Source of the DNA: Streptomyces sp. NBC_00620
GTDB lineage: Bacteria > Actinomycetota > Actinomycetes > Streptomycetales > Streptomycetaceae
DNA length: 64,000 nucleotides
Direction of reading: 5' to 3'
NCBI RefSeq assembly: GCF_026341825.1
Contig: NZ_JAPENY010000002.1
Coordinates: 124,001-188,000 of the forward strand
The notes below the pieces were generated by a model. The model had not been told where the DNA came from. It saw only the letters and a list, made by a program, of their open reading frames with translations, and did not search any database. The first letter of the stretch is position 1, and every line of letters starts with the position of its first letter. This document shows, in pieces, positions 29,567 to 37,385 of the stretch. The position numbers and the translations under genes were made by a program.

Positions 29567-30976
29567 TTACACGTCGTAGTACAGCTCGAACTCGTGCGGG
29601 TGCGGACGCAGCTGCAGCGGAGCGATCTCGTTGGTGCGCTTGAAGTCGATCCACGTCTCGATCAGGTCCGGCGTGAAGACGTTGCCCGCGAGCAGGAACT
29701 CGTGGTCGGCCTCAAGGCGGTCGAGGACGGCCGGGAGCGAGGTCGGGACCTGCGCGACGCCCGCGTGCTCCTCGGGAGCCAGCTCGTAGAGGTCCTTGTC
29801 GATCGGCTCGGCCGGCTCGATCTTGTTCTTGATGCCGTCGAGGCCCGCGAGGAGCAGCGCCGAGAAGGCGAGGTACGGGTTGCCGGAGGAGTCGGGCGCA
29901 CGGAACTCGACGCGCTTGGCCTTCGGGTTCGAGCCGGTGATCGGGATACGCATGGCCGCGGAGCGGTTGCGCTGCGAGTACACCAGGTTGACCGGGGCCT
30001 CGAAGCCGGGGACCAGGCGGTGGTAGGAGTTCACCGTCGGGTTGGTGAAGGCCAGCAGCGACGGGGCGTGCTTGAGGATGCCGCCGATGTAGAAGCGGGC
30101 GGTGTCCGAGAGGCCCGCGTAACCGGCCTCGTCGTAGAAGAGCGGCTGGCCGCCGGCCCACAGCGAGGAGTGGATGTGCATGCCCGAGCCGTTGTCACCG
30201 AAGATCGGCTTCGGCATGAAGGTCGCGGTCTTGTTGTTGCGCCAGGCGACGTTCTTCACGATGTACTTGAAGAGCTGGAGGTCGTCGGCCGCGGCGAGCA
30301 GCGTGTTGAACTTGTAGTTGATCTCGGCCTGGCCCGCGGTGCCCACCTCGTGGTGCTGGCGCTCGACCTGGAGGCCGGACTTGGCCAGCTCCAGGGAGAT
30401 CTCGGCACGGAGGTCGGCGAAGTGGTCGACCGGCGGGGTCGGGAAGTACCCGCCCTTGTAGCGGACCTTGTAACCGCGGTTGTCCTCGACCGCACCGGTG
30501 TTCCAGGCGCCCGCCTCGGAGTCGATGTGGTAGAAGGCCTCGTTCGACTTGGTGTCGAAGCGCACGCTGTCGAAGACGTAGAACTCGGCCTCGGGGCCGA
30601 AGTACGCGGTGTCGGCGATGCCGGTCGACGCGAGGTACGCCTCCGCCTTCTTCGCCACGTTGCGCGGGTCACGGGAGTACTGCTCGCCCGTGATCGGGTC
30701 GTGGATGAAGAAGTTGATGTTGACCGTCTTGTCGCGGCGGAAGGGGTCGACGCGCGAGGTGGACAGGTCGGCGCGGAGCGCCATGTCGGACTCGTGGATG
30801 GCCTGGAAGCCGCGGATGGAGGAGCCGTCGAAGGCCAGTTCCTCGCTCGGGTCGAAGGCCTCTGCCGGAATGGTGAAGTGCTGCATCACACCCGGCAGGT
30901 CGCAGAAGCGGACGTCGACGAACTTGACGTCTTCGTCCTTGATGAACTTCTTGACCTCGTCGGCGTTCTGGAACAT
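29567..30976 (-). CDS. glnA: Glutamine synthetase type I
   Basis: A 469-residue GSI-beta, the main glutamine synthetase, a dodecamer in the cytoplasm. FDGSSIRGFQ, GPEAEFYVFDS, GTAGQAEINYKF, NGSGMHIHSS and RNRSAAMRIP are catalytic and binding motifs. The Tyr in DKDLYELAPEE is the expected adenylylation site, so activity control by GlnE is likely. ATG 30976 has an AGGAGGAG ribosome site. A GlnR-type box lies about 100 bp upstream, in the divergent gap before the RDD gene. Confidence 0.98.
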   Translation of the reverse strand: MFQNADEVKKFIKDEDVKFVDVRFCDLPGVMQHFTIPAEAFDPSEELAFDGSSIRGFQAIHESDMALRADLSTSRVDPFRRDKTVNINFFIHDPITGEQYSRDPRNVAKKAEAYLASTGIADTAYFGPEAEFYVFDSVRFDTKSNEAFYHIDSEAGAWNTGAVEDNRGYKVRYKGGYFPTPPVDHFADLRAEISLELAKSGLQVERQHHEVGTAGQAEINYKFNTLLAAADDLQLFKYIVKNVAWRNNKTATFMPKPIFGDNGSGMHIHSSLWAGGQPLFYDEAGYAGLSDTARFYIGGILKHAPSLLAFTNPTVNSYHRLVPGFEAPVNLVYSQRNRSAAMRIPITGSNPKAKRVEFRAPDSSGNPYLAFSALLLAGLDGIKNKIEPAEPIDKDLYELAPEEHAGVAQVPTSLPAVLDRLEADHEFLLAGNVFTPDLIETWIDFKRTNEIAPLQLRPHPHEFELYYDV

Positions 30977-31074
30977 CCAGCTCCTCCTACTCCCGCTCAC
31001 TTCGGACCGGGGTGGTAGTTCGTTCGTGCGGCCAGTGCGGTGGCACACGCTGAGCCCGACCTTAGGGACGGGTG

Positions 31075-31112
31075 ATTTCTCAAGCGTGACCCATTTGTTT
31101 CGCCCAAGTTAA
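31075..31112 (-). promoter_or_regulatory. GlnR-type box upstream of glnA
   Basis: Minus strand: TTAAC, 6 nt, GAAAC, 6 nt, GTCAC, 6 nt, GAAAT. The four half-sites have exact 11-bp steps and match the GlnR a/b-site pattern closely (GAAAC and GTCAC perfect). Its position matches the known GlnR control of glnA in Streptomyces. Being between divergent genes it could also affect the RDD gene. Confidence 0.85.
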
Positions 31113-31175
31113 CCGGATCAGGTCCGGCATACCCCACCTGTCCACATGCCAAAACGACCGCAGTACCGTGGACGG

Positions 31176-31643
31176 GTGGACAACAGGGATGCAATCGGAT
31201 CATGGCTCTCCGGACCGCGCGAGGCCTTGGAGAAAGCCGGTGTGGAGCTCGGTTACCGCGGTGAGCAGCTCGGTCTGCCCGAGCACGGCCCCGGCTCGAT
31301 CGCCCGCCCCGGACGCCGCCTCGGTGCCCTCGCCGTCGACTGGGCCCTCTGCCTCTTGATCGCATACGGCCTGCTCACTGACGGCTACAACCAGGCCACC
31401 GGCAACTGGGCCCTGCTCCTCTTCTTCACCCTCGGCGTCCTCACCGTCGGCACGGTCGGCTTCACCCCCGGCAAGCGCCTGTTCGGCCTGCGGATCGTCC
31501 CCGAGAGCGGCGGCCGTCTTAATCCCCTGCGCGCCGTCCTGCGCACCGCGCTCCTGTGCGTGGCCATCCCGGCCCTGATCTGGGACCGCGACGGCCGGGG
31601 CCTGCACGACCGCCTGGCCCGCACGATCGAGGTCCGCAGCTAG
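31176..31643 (+). CDS. RDD-family membrane protein
   Basis: A 155-residue protein from GTG 31176 (VDNRDAIGSWLSGPRE), or 165 from ATG 31146. The RDD domain has RPGRRLGALAVDWALC with the eponymous Arg and Asp, membrane segments ALLLFFTLGVLTVGTV and AVLRTALLCVAIPAL, and DGRGLHDRLARTIEV. RDD proteins are small membrane proteins with debated transporter roles. It sits divergent to glnA, as in other streptomycetes. Confidence 0.8.
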   Translation: MDNRDAIGSWLSGPREALEKAGVELGYRGEQLGLPEHGPGSIARPGRRLGALAVDWALCLLIAYGLLTDGYNQATGNWALLLFFTLGVLTVGTVGFTPGKRLFGLRIVPESGGRLNPLRAVLRTALLCVAIPALIWDRDGRGLHDRLARTIEVRS

Positions 31644-31782
31644 CGACTGCCCTGGCCGGCCGATGTCCTTGCCGGCCGTGACGCCGGTCGGGTGACGGAT
31701 CGCCCCGACCGGCTCGGGGTCCGGTCGGTGATGAGCCCTGCCGGAGACACTGCGTCCATTCCCGGTGGAGGTGGTGGACAGC

Positions 31783-32970
31783 ATGTCGCACGACAGCAAG
31801 TCGACGATCGTGGCCCGAGCGCCGCAGGTAGCCGAAATCGCGGCCCAGTACAGCGACGAGGCGGAAACCGCCCGTCAGCTCTCGCCGCAGGTGGTCCGCG
31901 CGGTGCGGGACGCCGGGTTCGCGCGGCACTTCGTACCGGCCGCCCACGGCGGCGAGACCGGCGGTTTCGCCGAGCTGACCTCGGCTGTGGCGCTGGTCGG
32001 AGAAGGGTGTACGTCAGCGGCCTGGGCGGCCTCGCTGGCCGCCTATGCCGGGCGGTACGCGGCGTTCCTGCCCGAGGCGGGGCAGGCGGAGATCTGGGCG
32101 GAGGGGCCGGACGTGGTGCTGGCCGGGGCGCTCATGCCGTCCGGCAAGGCGGAGCCCGTCGCCGGCGGCTGGCGGCTGAGCGGTGAGTGGAAGTACATCA
32201 GCGGGGTGCACTTCGCCGACTGGGCGCTCGCCTGCGCGGCCGTACCGGCCAAGGACGCCGAGAACCCCCCGGAGCGGCCCGAGGTGCTGTTCTTCGCGGT
32301 GCCGCGCGCCGATTTCTCCATCGAGGACACCTGGTCCACCGTCGGCATGCGCGGCACCGGCAGCCACACCCTGCTCCTCTCCGACGTCTTCGTGCCCGAT
32401 CACCTGACCCTGCCGCGGTCGGCCGTCCACGCAGGGCGCGCGCCCGCGTCCGACGCCCGCTGCCACATCGTCCCGATGTACGCCGTGAACGCCCTGCCCT
32501 TCGCCGCTCCGCTGATCGGGGCCGCCCGAGGCGCACTGCGCGCCTGGATCGCGCGGACCGGACAGCGCGTCGACCGCCGGGGACGGGCCGTCCGGGAGAT
32601 GCCGTCGGCGCAGGTCTCGCTGGCCCGCTCGGCCGCCGAGGTGGACGCCGCGGAACTCCTCATCCTGCGGACGGCGGCGGTGGCCGACGGAACGGAGTGT
32701 CCGCCGGAGGGCGAGGCGGCGGTCCGGGGCGCCCGGGACCTCGCACTGGCGGTGGAGCTGCTCGTCTCGGCGGTCGACCGGGTCTTCCGCGCGAGCGGGA
32801 CGTCGGGACAGTCCTCGTCCGACCCCGTACAGCGGTTCTGGAGGGATGTGAACAGCGCCGCCTCGCACGTGGCGCTGTCCTTCGAGACCACCGGTGCGGC
32901 CTACGGCGCCTGGGCACTGTCCGACGACAAGGGGGACAAGGGGGACAGGAGGGCGGAACCGGTGCGATGA
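31783..32970 (+). CDS. Flavin-dependent monooxygenase, acyl-CoA dehydrogenase-like (type 2 C-domain)
   Basis: A 395-residue oxygenase component of a two-component flavin monooxygenase (HsaA/ActVA-ORF5-like). GDP-like flavin contacts of the ACAD fold are seen around GGWRLSGEWKYISGVHFADW, STVGMRGTGSHTLLLSDVFVP and the C-terminal RFWRDVNSAASHVALSFE. It would use reduced flavin from the reductase at 33254 to hydroxylate an unknown, probably aromatic, substrate. ATG 31783 follows GGAGGTGG. The pair sits between genes (RDD and DUF4191) that I recall as neighbours in S. coelicolor, so it looks inserted. Confidence 0.85.
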   Translation: MSHDSKSTIVARAPQVAEIAAQYSDEAETARQLSPQVVRAVRDAGFARHFVPAAHGGETGGFAELTSAVALVGEGCTSAAWAASLAAYAGRYAAFLPEAGQAEIWAEGPDVVLAGALMPSGKAEPVAGGWRLSGEWKYISGVHFADWALACAAVPAKDAENPPERPEVLFFAVPRADFSIEDTWSTVGMRGTGSHTLLLSDVFVPDHLTLPRSAVHAGRAPASDARCHIVPMYAVNALPFAAPLIGAARGALRAWIARTGQRVDRRGRAVREMPSAQVSLARSAAEVDAAELLILRTAAVADGTECPPEGEAAVRGARDLALAVELLVSAVDRVFRASGTSGQSSSDPVQRFWRDVNSAASHVALSFETTGAAYGAWALSDDKGDKGDRRAEPVR

Positions 32971-33253
32971 CCACGTCCCCGCACGACGCTTCCGGCACCC
33001 GTTCGGCGGTATCTCCCGAACAGGTGCCCGCCCGGGCGCGAGGTCAGGAGTGCCGCGTCGCCGCAGGTGGTGGGCGCCGTCGGGAGACCGCTCGCCCGGT
33101 TGCCCGTCCGGGACGGCGACGGCATAGTCGTCCTGGATGCGCGTGACATCCCGAACACGGTCGGTGGCCGCCACATTGCCGTAACCGACGTCCACGATCG
33201 CCACGAATGCGGCCAGGCAGAGCGCTCACCTGTCAGTCCTCCGGGAGTTGACG

Positions 33254-33787
33254 ATGGTTCAGCAGATCGATGGCGGTTCGGCCGCCATCACGGATCGCCA
33301 GGACGCGGTGGACGCCGAGGTGGCCCCCGAGCAGTTCCGCGCCGCGATGGCGCGCTTCCCCTCGGGCGTGGTCGTGGTGACCACCCGTTGCGCGGACGGC
33401 ACCCCCCGGGGATTCACGGCCAGCTCCTTCTGCTCGGTGTCGCTTGAGCCGCCGATGATCCTCGTGTGCCTGGCGAACTCGGCCGACTCGGCAGCGTCGT
33501 TCGAGTGCTGCGACCGTTTCGCGGTGAGTGTGCTGGCCCCGGACCACCGCCCGCTCGCACTGCGCTTCGCCACCAAGGGCAGCGACAAGTTCGCGTCGGG
33601 CGGGCTGTGCCTCAGCCCCGACGGGCTGCCGACGGTCGAGCGGGCGCTGTCCGAGCTGGACTGCGCGGCACACGCCCGTCACCCGGCCGGGGACCACACG
33701 GTCCTGATAGGCCGGGTGAAAGGCGTCCGCCTCGGTGAGGGATCCCCGATGGTGTACTACGACCGGTCGTTCAGAACCCTGGCCTGA
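33254..33787 (+). CDS. NAD(P)H:flavin oxidoreductase (flavin reductase-like domain)
   Basis: A 177-residue FMN/FAD reductase of the HpaC/ActVB type. FRAAMARFPSGVVVVTT, GFTASSFCSVSLEPPMILVC, FAVSVLAPDH and DHTVLIGRVKGVRL are the standard blocks. It should supply reduced flavin to the upstream monooxygenase. ATG 33254 has GGGAG upstream. The 283-bp gap between the two genes (32971-33253) contains no ORF I can support and may be a decayed gene. Confidence 0.9.
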   Translation: MVQQIDGGSAAITDRQDAVDAEVAPEQFRAAMARFPSGVVVVTTRCADGTPRGFTASSFCSVSLEPPMILVCLANSADSAASFECCDRFAVSVLAPDHRPLALRFATKGSDKFASGGLCLSPDGLPTVERALSELDCAAHARHPAGDHTVLIGRVKGVRLGEGSPMVYYDRSFRTLA

Positions 33788-33857
33788 GACGGAAACCTGA
33801 CACGGAAGCCCGAGACGGAAGCCCGGCACAGAAGCCCGACTCGGAGCCCGAAACAGA
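33787..33857 (+). repeat. Degenerate 13-bp tandem repeat
   Basis: About five units of the type AGACGGAAGCCCG follow the flavin reductase stop at once (variants ACACGGAAGCCCG, GCACAGAAGCCCG, ACTCGGAGCCCG). They end at the terminator hairpin. Units differ at 1-3 positions. Confidence 0.7.
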
Positions 33858-33858
33858 G

Positions 33859-33890
33859 ATGCTCCCCGTCATCCACATGACGGGGAGCAT
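33859..33890. terminator. Bidirectional terminator between flavin reductase and DUF4191 genes
   Basis: A perfect 14-bp stem, ATGCTCCCCGTCAT (33859-33872) with ATGACGGGGAGCAT (33877-33890), with a 4-nt loop, between convergent genes. Confidence 0.85.
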
Positions 33891-33904
33891 CGGAACAAGT
33901 CTTG

Positions 33905-34606
33905 TCAGCGCATCTTGCCGCCGCGCGGCATGCGCATCCCCTTGGGCATAGGACCCTTCGGCAGCGGCATGTTGCTCATCAGGTCGCCCATCGCGCGCAG
34001 CCGGTCGTTGGTCGTGGTGACCTGCGGGCCGGAAAGGACCCGCGGCAGCTTCAGCATCGTCGTGCGGAGCTTCTTGAGCTCCACCTGACCCTCGCCGGTG
34101 CCCACGAGAATGTCGTGCACCGGGACGTCCGAGACGATCCGCGCCATCTTCTTCTTCTCGGCGGCCAGCAGGCTCTTCACCCGGTTCGGGTTGCCCTCGG
34201 CCACCAGCACGATGCCGGCCTTGCCAACCGCGCGGTGCACCACGTCCTGGCTGCGGTTCATCGCCACCGCGGGGGTCGTGGTCCAGCCCCGGCCGATGTT
34301 GTCCAGCACGGCAGCGGCTGCGCCCGGCTGGCCCTCCATCTGCCCGAACGCGGCCCGCTCGGCCCTGCGCCCGAAGACGATCGCCGTCGCGAGGAAGGCG
34401 AGCAGGAGGCCGAAAATGCCGACATAGATCGGGTGGCCGATCAAGAAGCCGATCGCGAGGAAGACACCAAGGGTGGCAATTCCGACAGCCGCGAGTACAA
34501 GACCGATCTTGGAGTCGGCCTTGCGGGTCATCTTGTAAGTCAGAGCGATCTGCTTGAGTCGCCCGGGTTCGGCAGCGGCGTCCGCTGCGCTTTCCTTCCT
34601 CGCCAT
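33905..34606 (-). CDS. DUF4191 membrane protein
   Basis: A 233-residue actinobacterial DUF4191 protein. Two adjacent membrane helices (IGLVLAAVGIATLGVFLAIG and IYVGIFGLLLAFLATAIVF) follow a basic N-terminus; the cytoplasmic remainder (GWTTTPAVAMNRSQDVVHRA, GIVLVAEGNPNRVKSLLAAE) is conserved, and the tail is Met/Pro/Lys-rich. In actinobacteria it is encoded next to lipA, as here. Function is unknown; a link to lipoylation is only positional. Confidence 0.85.
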   Translation of the reverse strand: MARKESAADAAAEPGRLKQIALTYKMTRKADSKIGLVLAAVGIATLGVFLAIGFLIGHPIYVGIFGLLLAFLATAIVFGRRAERAAFGQMEGQPGAAAAVLDNIGRGWTTTPAVAMNRSQDVVHRAVGKAGIVLVAEGNPNRVKSLLAAEKKKMARIVSDVPVHDILVGTGEGQVELKKLRTTMLKLPRVLSGPQVTTTNDRLRAMGDLMSNMPLPKGPMPKGMRMPRGGKMR

Positions 34607-34693
34607 GCCTGGAAGTCTACGTGGCCCGGGAAGCGCCGACGACGGCAGTACCGGGGGAGCGGCGGGCGAGGCGCCGGAGGAAGCGGGACGGCA

Positions 34694-34891
34694 CTACGAA
34701 CGCGTTGCGACGGCTTCCAGTACGCGCTGTGCCTCGACCCTGTCCTTGGCGTGGCGGCGGTCCTCCAGGACGGAGGTCCAGGCGTTGCGACGGGCGGTGC
34801 GCTGGCCGCCGCTCATCAGGATCGACTCGACGGCACGGAGTGCATCGGTGAACGACGGGATGGCGGTGGCGCGTACGGGCGCAGCCTGCAT
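34694..34891 (-). CDS. SCO2195-family small GlnR-regulated protein
   Basis: A 65-residue protein, starting MQAAPVRATAIPSFTDALRA and rich in Arg and Ala, predicted helical and soluble. It matches my memory of the SCO2195 family, a GlnR-controlled small protein next to lipA in S. coelicolor. GGAGGG lies 9 nt before ATG 34891. Its role is unknown. A GlnR-like half-site series lies about 60 bp upstream. Confidence 0.7.
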   Translation of the reverse strand: MQAAPVRATAIPSFTDALRAVESILMSGGQRTARRNAWTSVLEDRRHAKDRVEAQRVLEAVATRS

Positions 34892-34952
34892 GATGGTGTT
34901 CCCTCCTCGGGGTGGCGGCTCTGGCGGGTGCTTCACGTGGCGTAAGACCAGG

Positions 34953-35003
34953 GTCACTGATTGGTGTTACCAGGGCGTGACCGACCGGTCAAACGCCAAT
35001 GAA
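34953..35003. promoter_or_regulatory. Candidate GlnR box upstream of the SCO2195-like gene
   Basis: GTTAC (34966), GTGAC (34977), GTCAA (34988) and ATGAA (34999) occur at exact 11-bp steps on the plus strand, and GTCAC lies at 34953. Spacing fits a GlnR box but the second and fourth half-sites match the consensus poorly. The remainder of the 337-bp gap holds the lipA terminator. Confidence 0.4.
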
Positions 35004-35128
35004 ACCTTGATGCACCGGGCACGATCGCTGACGCGCCCCTGACAGCGTCCCCATCTGCGGGTAAGACCTCCGCCGTGCCGAACGGGCCATTGTGAAGGGG
35101 GAGTTGCTTGTGCGCCGATTCACACAAA

Positions 35129-35153
35129 AGCGGTGGCACTCAGTGCCACCGCT
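35129..35153 (-). terminator. lipA terminator
   Basis: AGCGGTGGCAC (35129-35139) and GTGCCACCGCT (35143-35153) form a perfect 11-bp stem with a 3-nt loop, about 75 nt after the lipA stop on the minus strand. Confidence 0.7.
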
Positions 35154-35228
35154 CTCGTTGGACCGCTGTCTGCGGCGAGTCCTACCGCCTAGGCCGTACG
35201 GGGTCGTCGTACGTGCCGGTGCGTCGGC

Positions 35229-36194
35229 TCAGACCGCCTGTGAGGCGACGTACGCGCCACGCTTCTCGACGGCCATCTGGTACAGCCGCCCGGCGCGGTA
35301 CGAGGAACGCACCAGCGGGCCGGACATGACACCGGAGAAGCCGATCTGCTCGGCCTCGTCCTTCAGCTCCACGAACTCGTGCGGCTTGACCCAGCGCTCG
35401 ACGGGGTGGTGACGCACCGAGGGACGCAGGTACTGCGTGATGGTGATCAGCTCGCAGCCCGCCTCGTGCAGCTGGCGGAGCGCCTCGCTGACCTCTTCGC
35501 GGGTCTCGCCCATGCCGAGGATCAGGTTCGACTTCGTGACCAGACCGTAGTCGCGGGCCTCGGTGATGACCTTCAGCGAGCGCTCGTAGCGGAAGCCGGG
35601 GCGGATGCGCTTGAAGATCCGGGGGACCGTCTCGACGTTGTGCGCGAAGACCTCCGGGCGCGAGGAGAAGACCTCGGCCAGCTGGTCGGGCTCGGCGTTG
35701 AAGTCGGGGGCGAGCAGCTCGACCTTGGTGCGGCCGGCCTCCCGGCCCGAGGTCTGGGCGTGGATCTGGCGGACCGTCTCCGCGTACAGCCAGGCGCCGC
35801 CGTCATCCAGGTCGTCGCGGGCGACGCCGGTGATCGTGGCGTAGTTCAGGTCCATCGTGACGACGGACTCGCCGACCCGGCGGGGCTCGTCGCGGTCCAG
35901 CGCCTCGGGCTTGCCGGTGTCGATCTGGCAGAAGTCGCAGCGACGGGTGCACTGGTCTCCGCCGATGAGGAACGTGGCCTCGCGGTCTTCCCAGCACTCG
36001 TAGATGTTGGGGCAGCCCGCCTCCTGGCAGACCGTGTGCAGGCCCTCGCTCTTCACGAGGGCTTGCATCTTCGTGTACTCGGGACCCATTTTCGCCCGGG
36101 TCTTGATCCACTCGGGCTTGCGCTCGATGGGGGTCTGGGCGTTCCGGACCTCCAGGCGCAGCATCTTGCGTCCGTCGGGTGCGACTGCGGACAC
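35229..36194 (-). CDS. lipA: Lipoyl synthase
   Basis: A 321-residue radical-SAM enzyme that inserts two sulphur atoms into octanoyl groups on E2 and H proteins. It has the auxiliary-cluster motif CQEAGCPNIYEC and the radical-SAM motif CTRRCDFC, then TGVARDDLDDGGAW, LILGMGETREEV and the C-terminal GPLVRSSY with the conserved Ser. GTG 36194 (VSAVAPDG) has GGGAG 6 nt upstream. It follows lipB in the same direction; its substrate here includes the E2 at 52178-53983. Confidence 0.97.
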   Translation of the reverse strand: MSAVAPDGRKMLRLEVRNAQTPIERKPEWIKTRAKMGPEYTKMQALVKSEGLHTVCQEAGCPNIYECWEDREATFLIGGDQCTRRCDFCQIDTGKPEALDRDEPRRVGESVVTMDLNYATITGVARDDLDDGGAWLYAETVRQIHAQTSGREAGRTKVELLAPDFNAEPDQLAEVFSSRPEVFAHNVETVPRIFKRIRPGFRYERSLKVITEARDYGLVTKSNLILGMGETREEVSEALRQLHEAGCELITITQYLRPSVRHHPVERWVKPHEFVELKDEAEQIGFSGVMSGPLVRSSYRAGRLYQMAVEKRGAYVASQAV

Positions 36195-36301
36195 ATCGGC
36201 TCCCTGTAGCTTCGATTCTTCGGCGTACACCAGGGTACGCCCGTTCGTTTTCGGTCTACGAGACGGGCAACCCTGCGGAACAGGGGCCCATTCCCGCTGG
36301 G

Positions 36302-37099
36302 CTACGCAGACGCCCGCTCGATCTCCCGGGGCAGCAGTTCCGCATTCTCCAGCACGTCCTTCAGGTGCCGCTCGACCACCGGCAGGACGTCGGCGATCGT
36401 CACGTCGCGGCCCAGTTCGTTCGCCAGGGACGTGACGCCGGCGTCGCGGATACCGCACGGGATGATGCGGTCGAACCACACGTTGTCCGGGTTCACGTTC
36501 AGCGCGAAGCCGTGCATCGTCACGCCCTTGGCCACCCGGATGCCGATCGCCGCGATCTTGCGGTCCTCGCGGCGCTGGCCGGCGTTGGAGGGGGCGTACT
36601 CGGGGCCGTTGAGCCGGGCGTCGAACTCCTCGTCGTGCAGCCGAGGGTCGAAGTCCAGGGAGAGGCCGCCCAGCGTGGGGCGCTGATCCACCGGGTCGCC
36701 CAGCACCCAGACTCCGCTGCGGCCCTCGACGCGGCTGGTCTCCAGGCCGAACTCCGCACACGTACGGATAAGAGCCTCTTCCAGGCGGCGTACATGTGCT
36801 ACGACGTCCACCGGGCGCGGCAGCTTCTGGATCGGGTAGCCCACCAGCTGGCCCGGTCCGTGCCAGGTGATCTTGCCGCCGCGGTCCACGTCGATGACCG
36901 GGGTGCCGTCGAGGGGCCGCTCGTTGTCCGCCGTGCGCCTGCCCGCCGTGTAGACCGGCGGGTGCTCCAGGAGGAGGCAGGTGTCGGGGGCCTCGTCCAG
37001 GAAACGGGCGGCATGTACGCGCCGCTGCTCGTCCCACGCCTCCTGGTACTCGACGGCCTCCGCACCGAATCCCATACGGACGAACCGCAACTCACTCAC
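36302..37099 (-). CDS. lipB: Octanoyltransferase
   Basis: A 265-residue enzyme that moves octanoate from acyl carrier protein to lipoyl domains. VYTAGRRT, RGGKITWHGPGQLVGYPI, AAIGIRVAKGVTMHGFALNV and IIPCGIRDAGVTSL are family signatures; Cys in PCGI and Lys in AKGV form the catalytic pair. GTG 37099 has GGGAGG 8 nt upstream. It lies about 100 nt before lipA, forming a lipB-lipA operon. Confidence 0.97.
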   Translation of the reverse strand: MSELRFVRMGFGAEAVEYQEAWDEQRRVHAARFLDEAPDTCLLLEHPPVYTAGRRTADNERPLDGTPVIDVDRGGKITWHGPGQLVGYPIQKLPRPVDVVAHVRRLEEALIRTCAEFGLETSRVEGRSGVWVLGDPVDQRPTLGGLSLDFDPRLHDEEFDARLNGPEYAPSNAGQRREDRKIAAIGIRVAKGVTMHGFALNVNPDNVWFDRIIPCGIRDAGVTSLANELGRDVTIADVLPVVERHLKDVLENAELLPREIERASA

Positions 37100-37385
37100 G
37101 GCAAGCGCCTCCCTAGAAGCTTCGTCAGGCACGCGGAACAAGCGAAGTACCTGTGTCAGGCATGTAACGCGACCACGCCACTGTACGTCCGGCCGATGCC
37201 CGTCAGCCCGGCGGTCAATCCTCACACGATCGGATGAATGCCCGTCGAATTGTGCGACCACGTGCTCACGCTCCGCTACATTCGCGCCGTTCAAGAGGCC
37301 AAAAGGGCTGCTCACAGGCAATCCGGGCCACCTCGGCGGCCCCAAGGCCGCTCAGAGGCCCGAAAGGCAGGAGACCGCACCGCAG

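Noticed and set aside
32967..33146. 59-codon ORF overlapping the monooxygenase stop (ATGA)
   Set aside because: The position suggests coupling, but the sequence is Arg-rich, unrecognisable and stops before the flavin reductase; treated as an unexplained gap.
36195..37037. Upstream extension of the lipA frame across lipB
   Set aside because: Overlaps lipB out of frame; GTG 36194 has a good ribosome site and gives normal LipA length.
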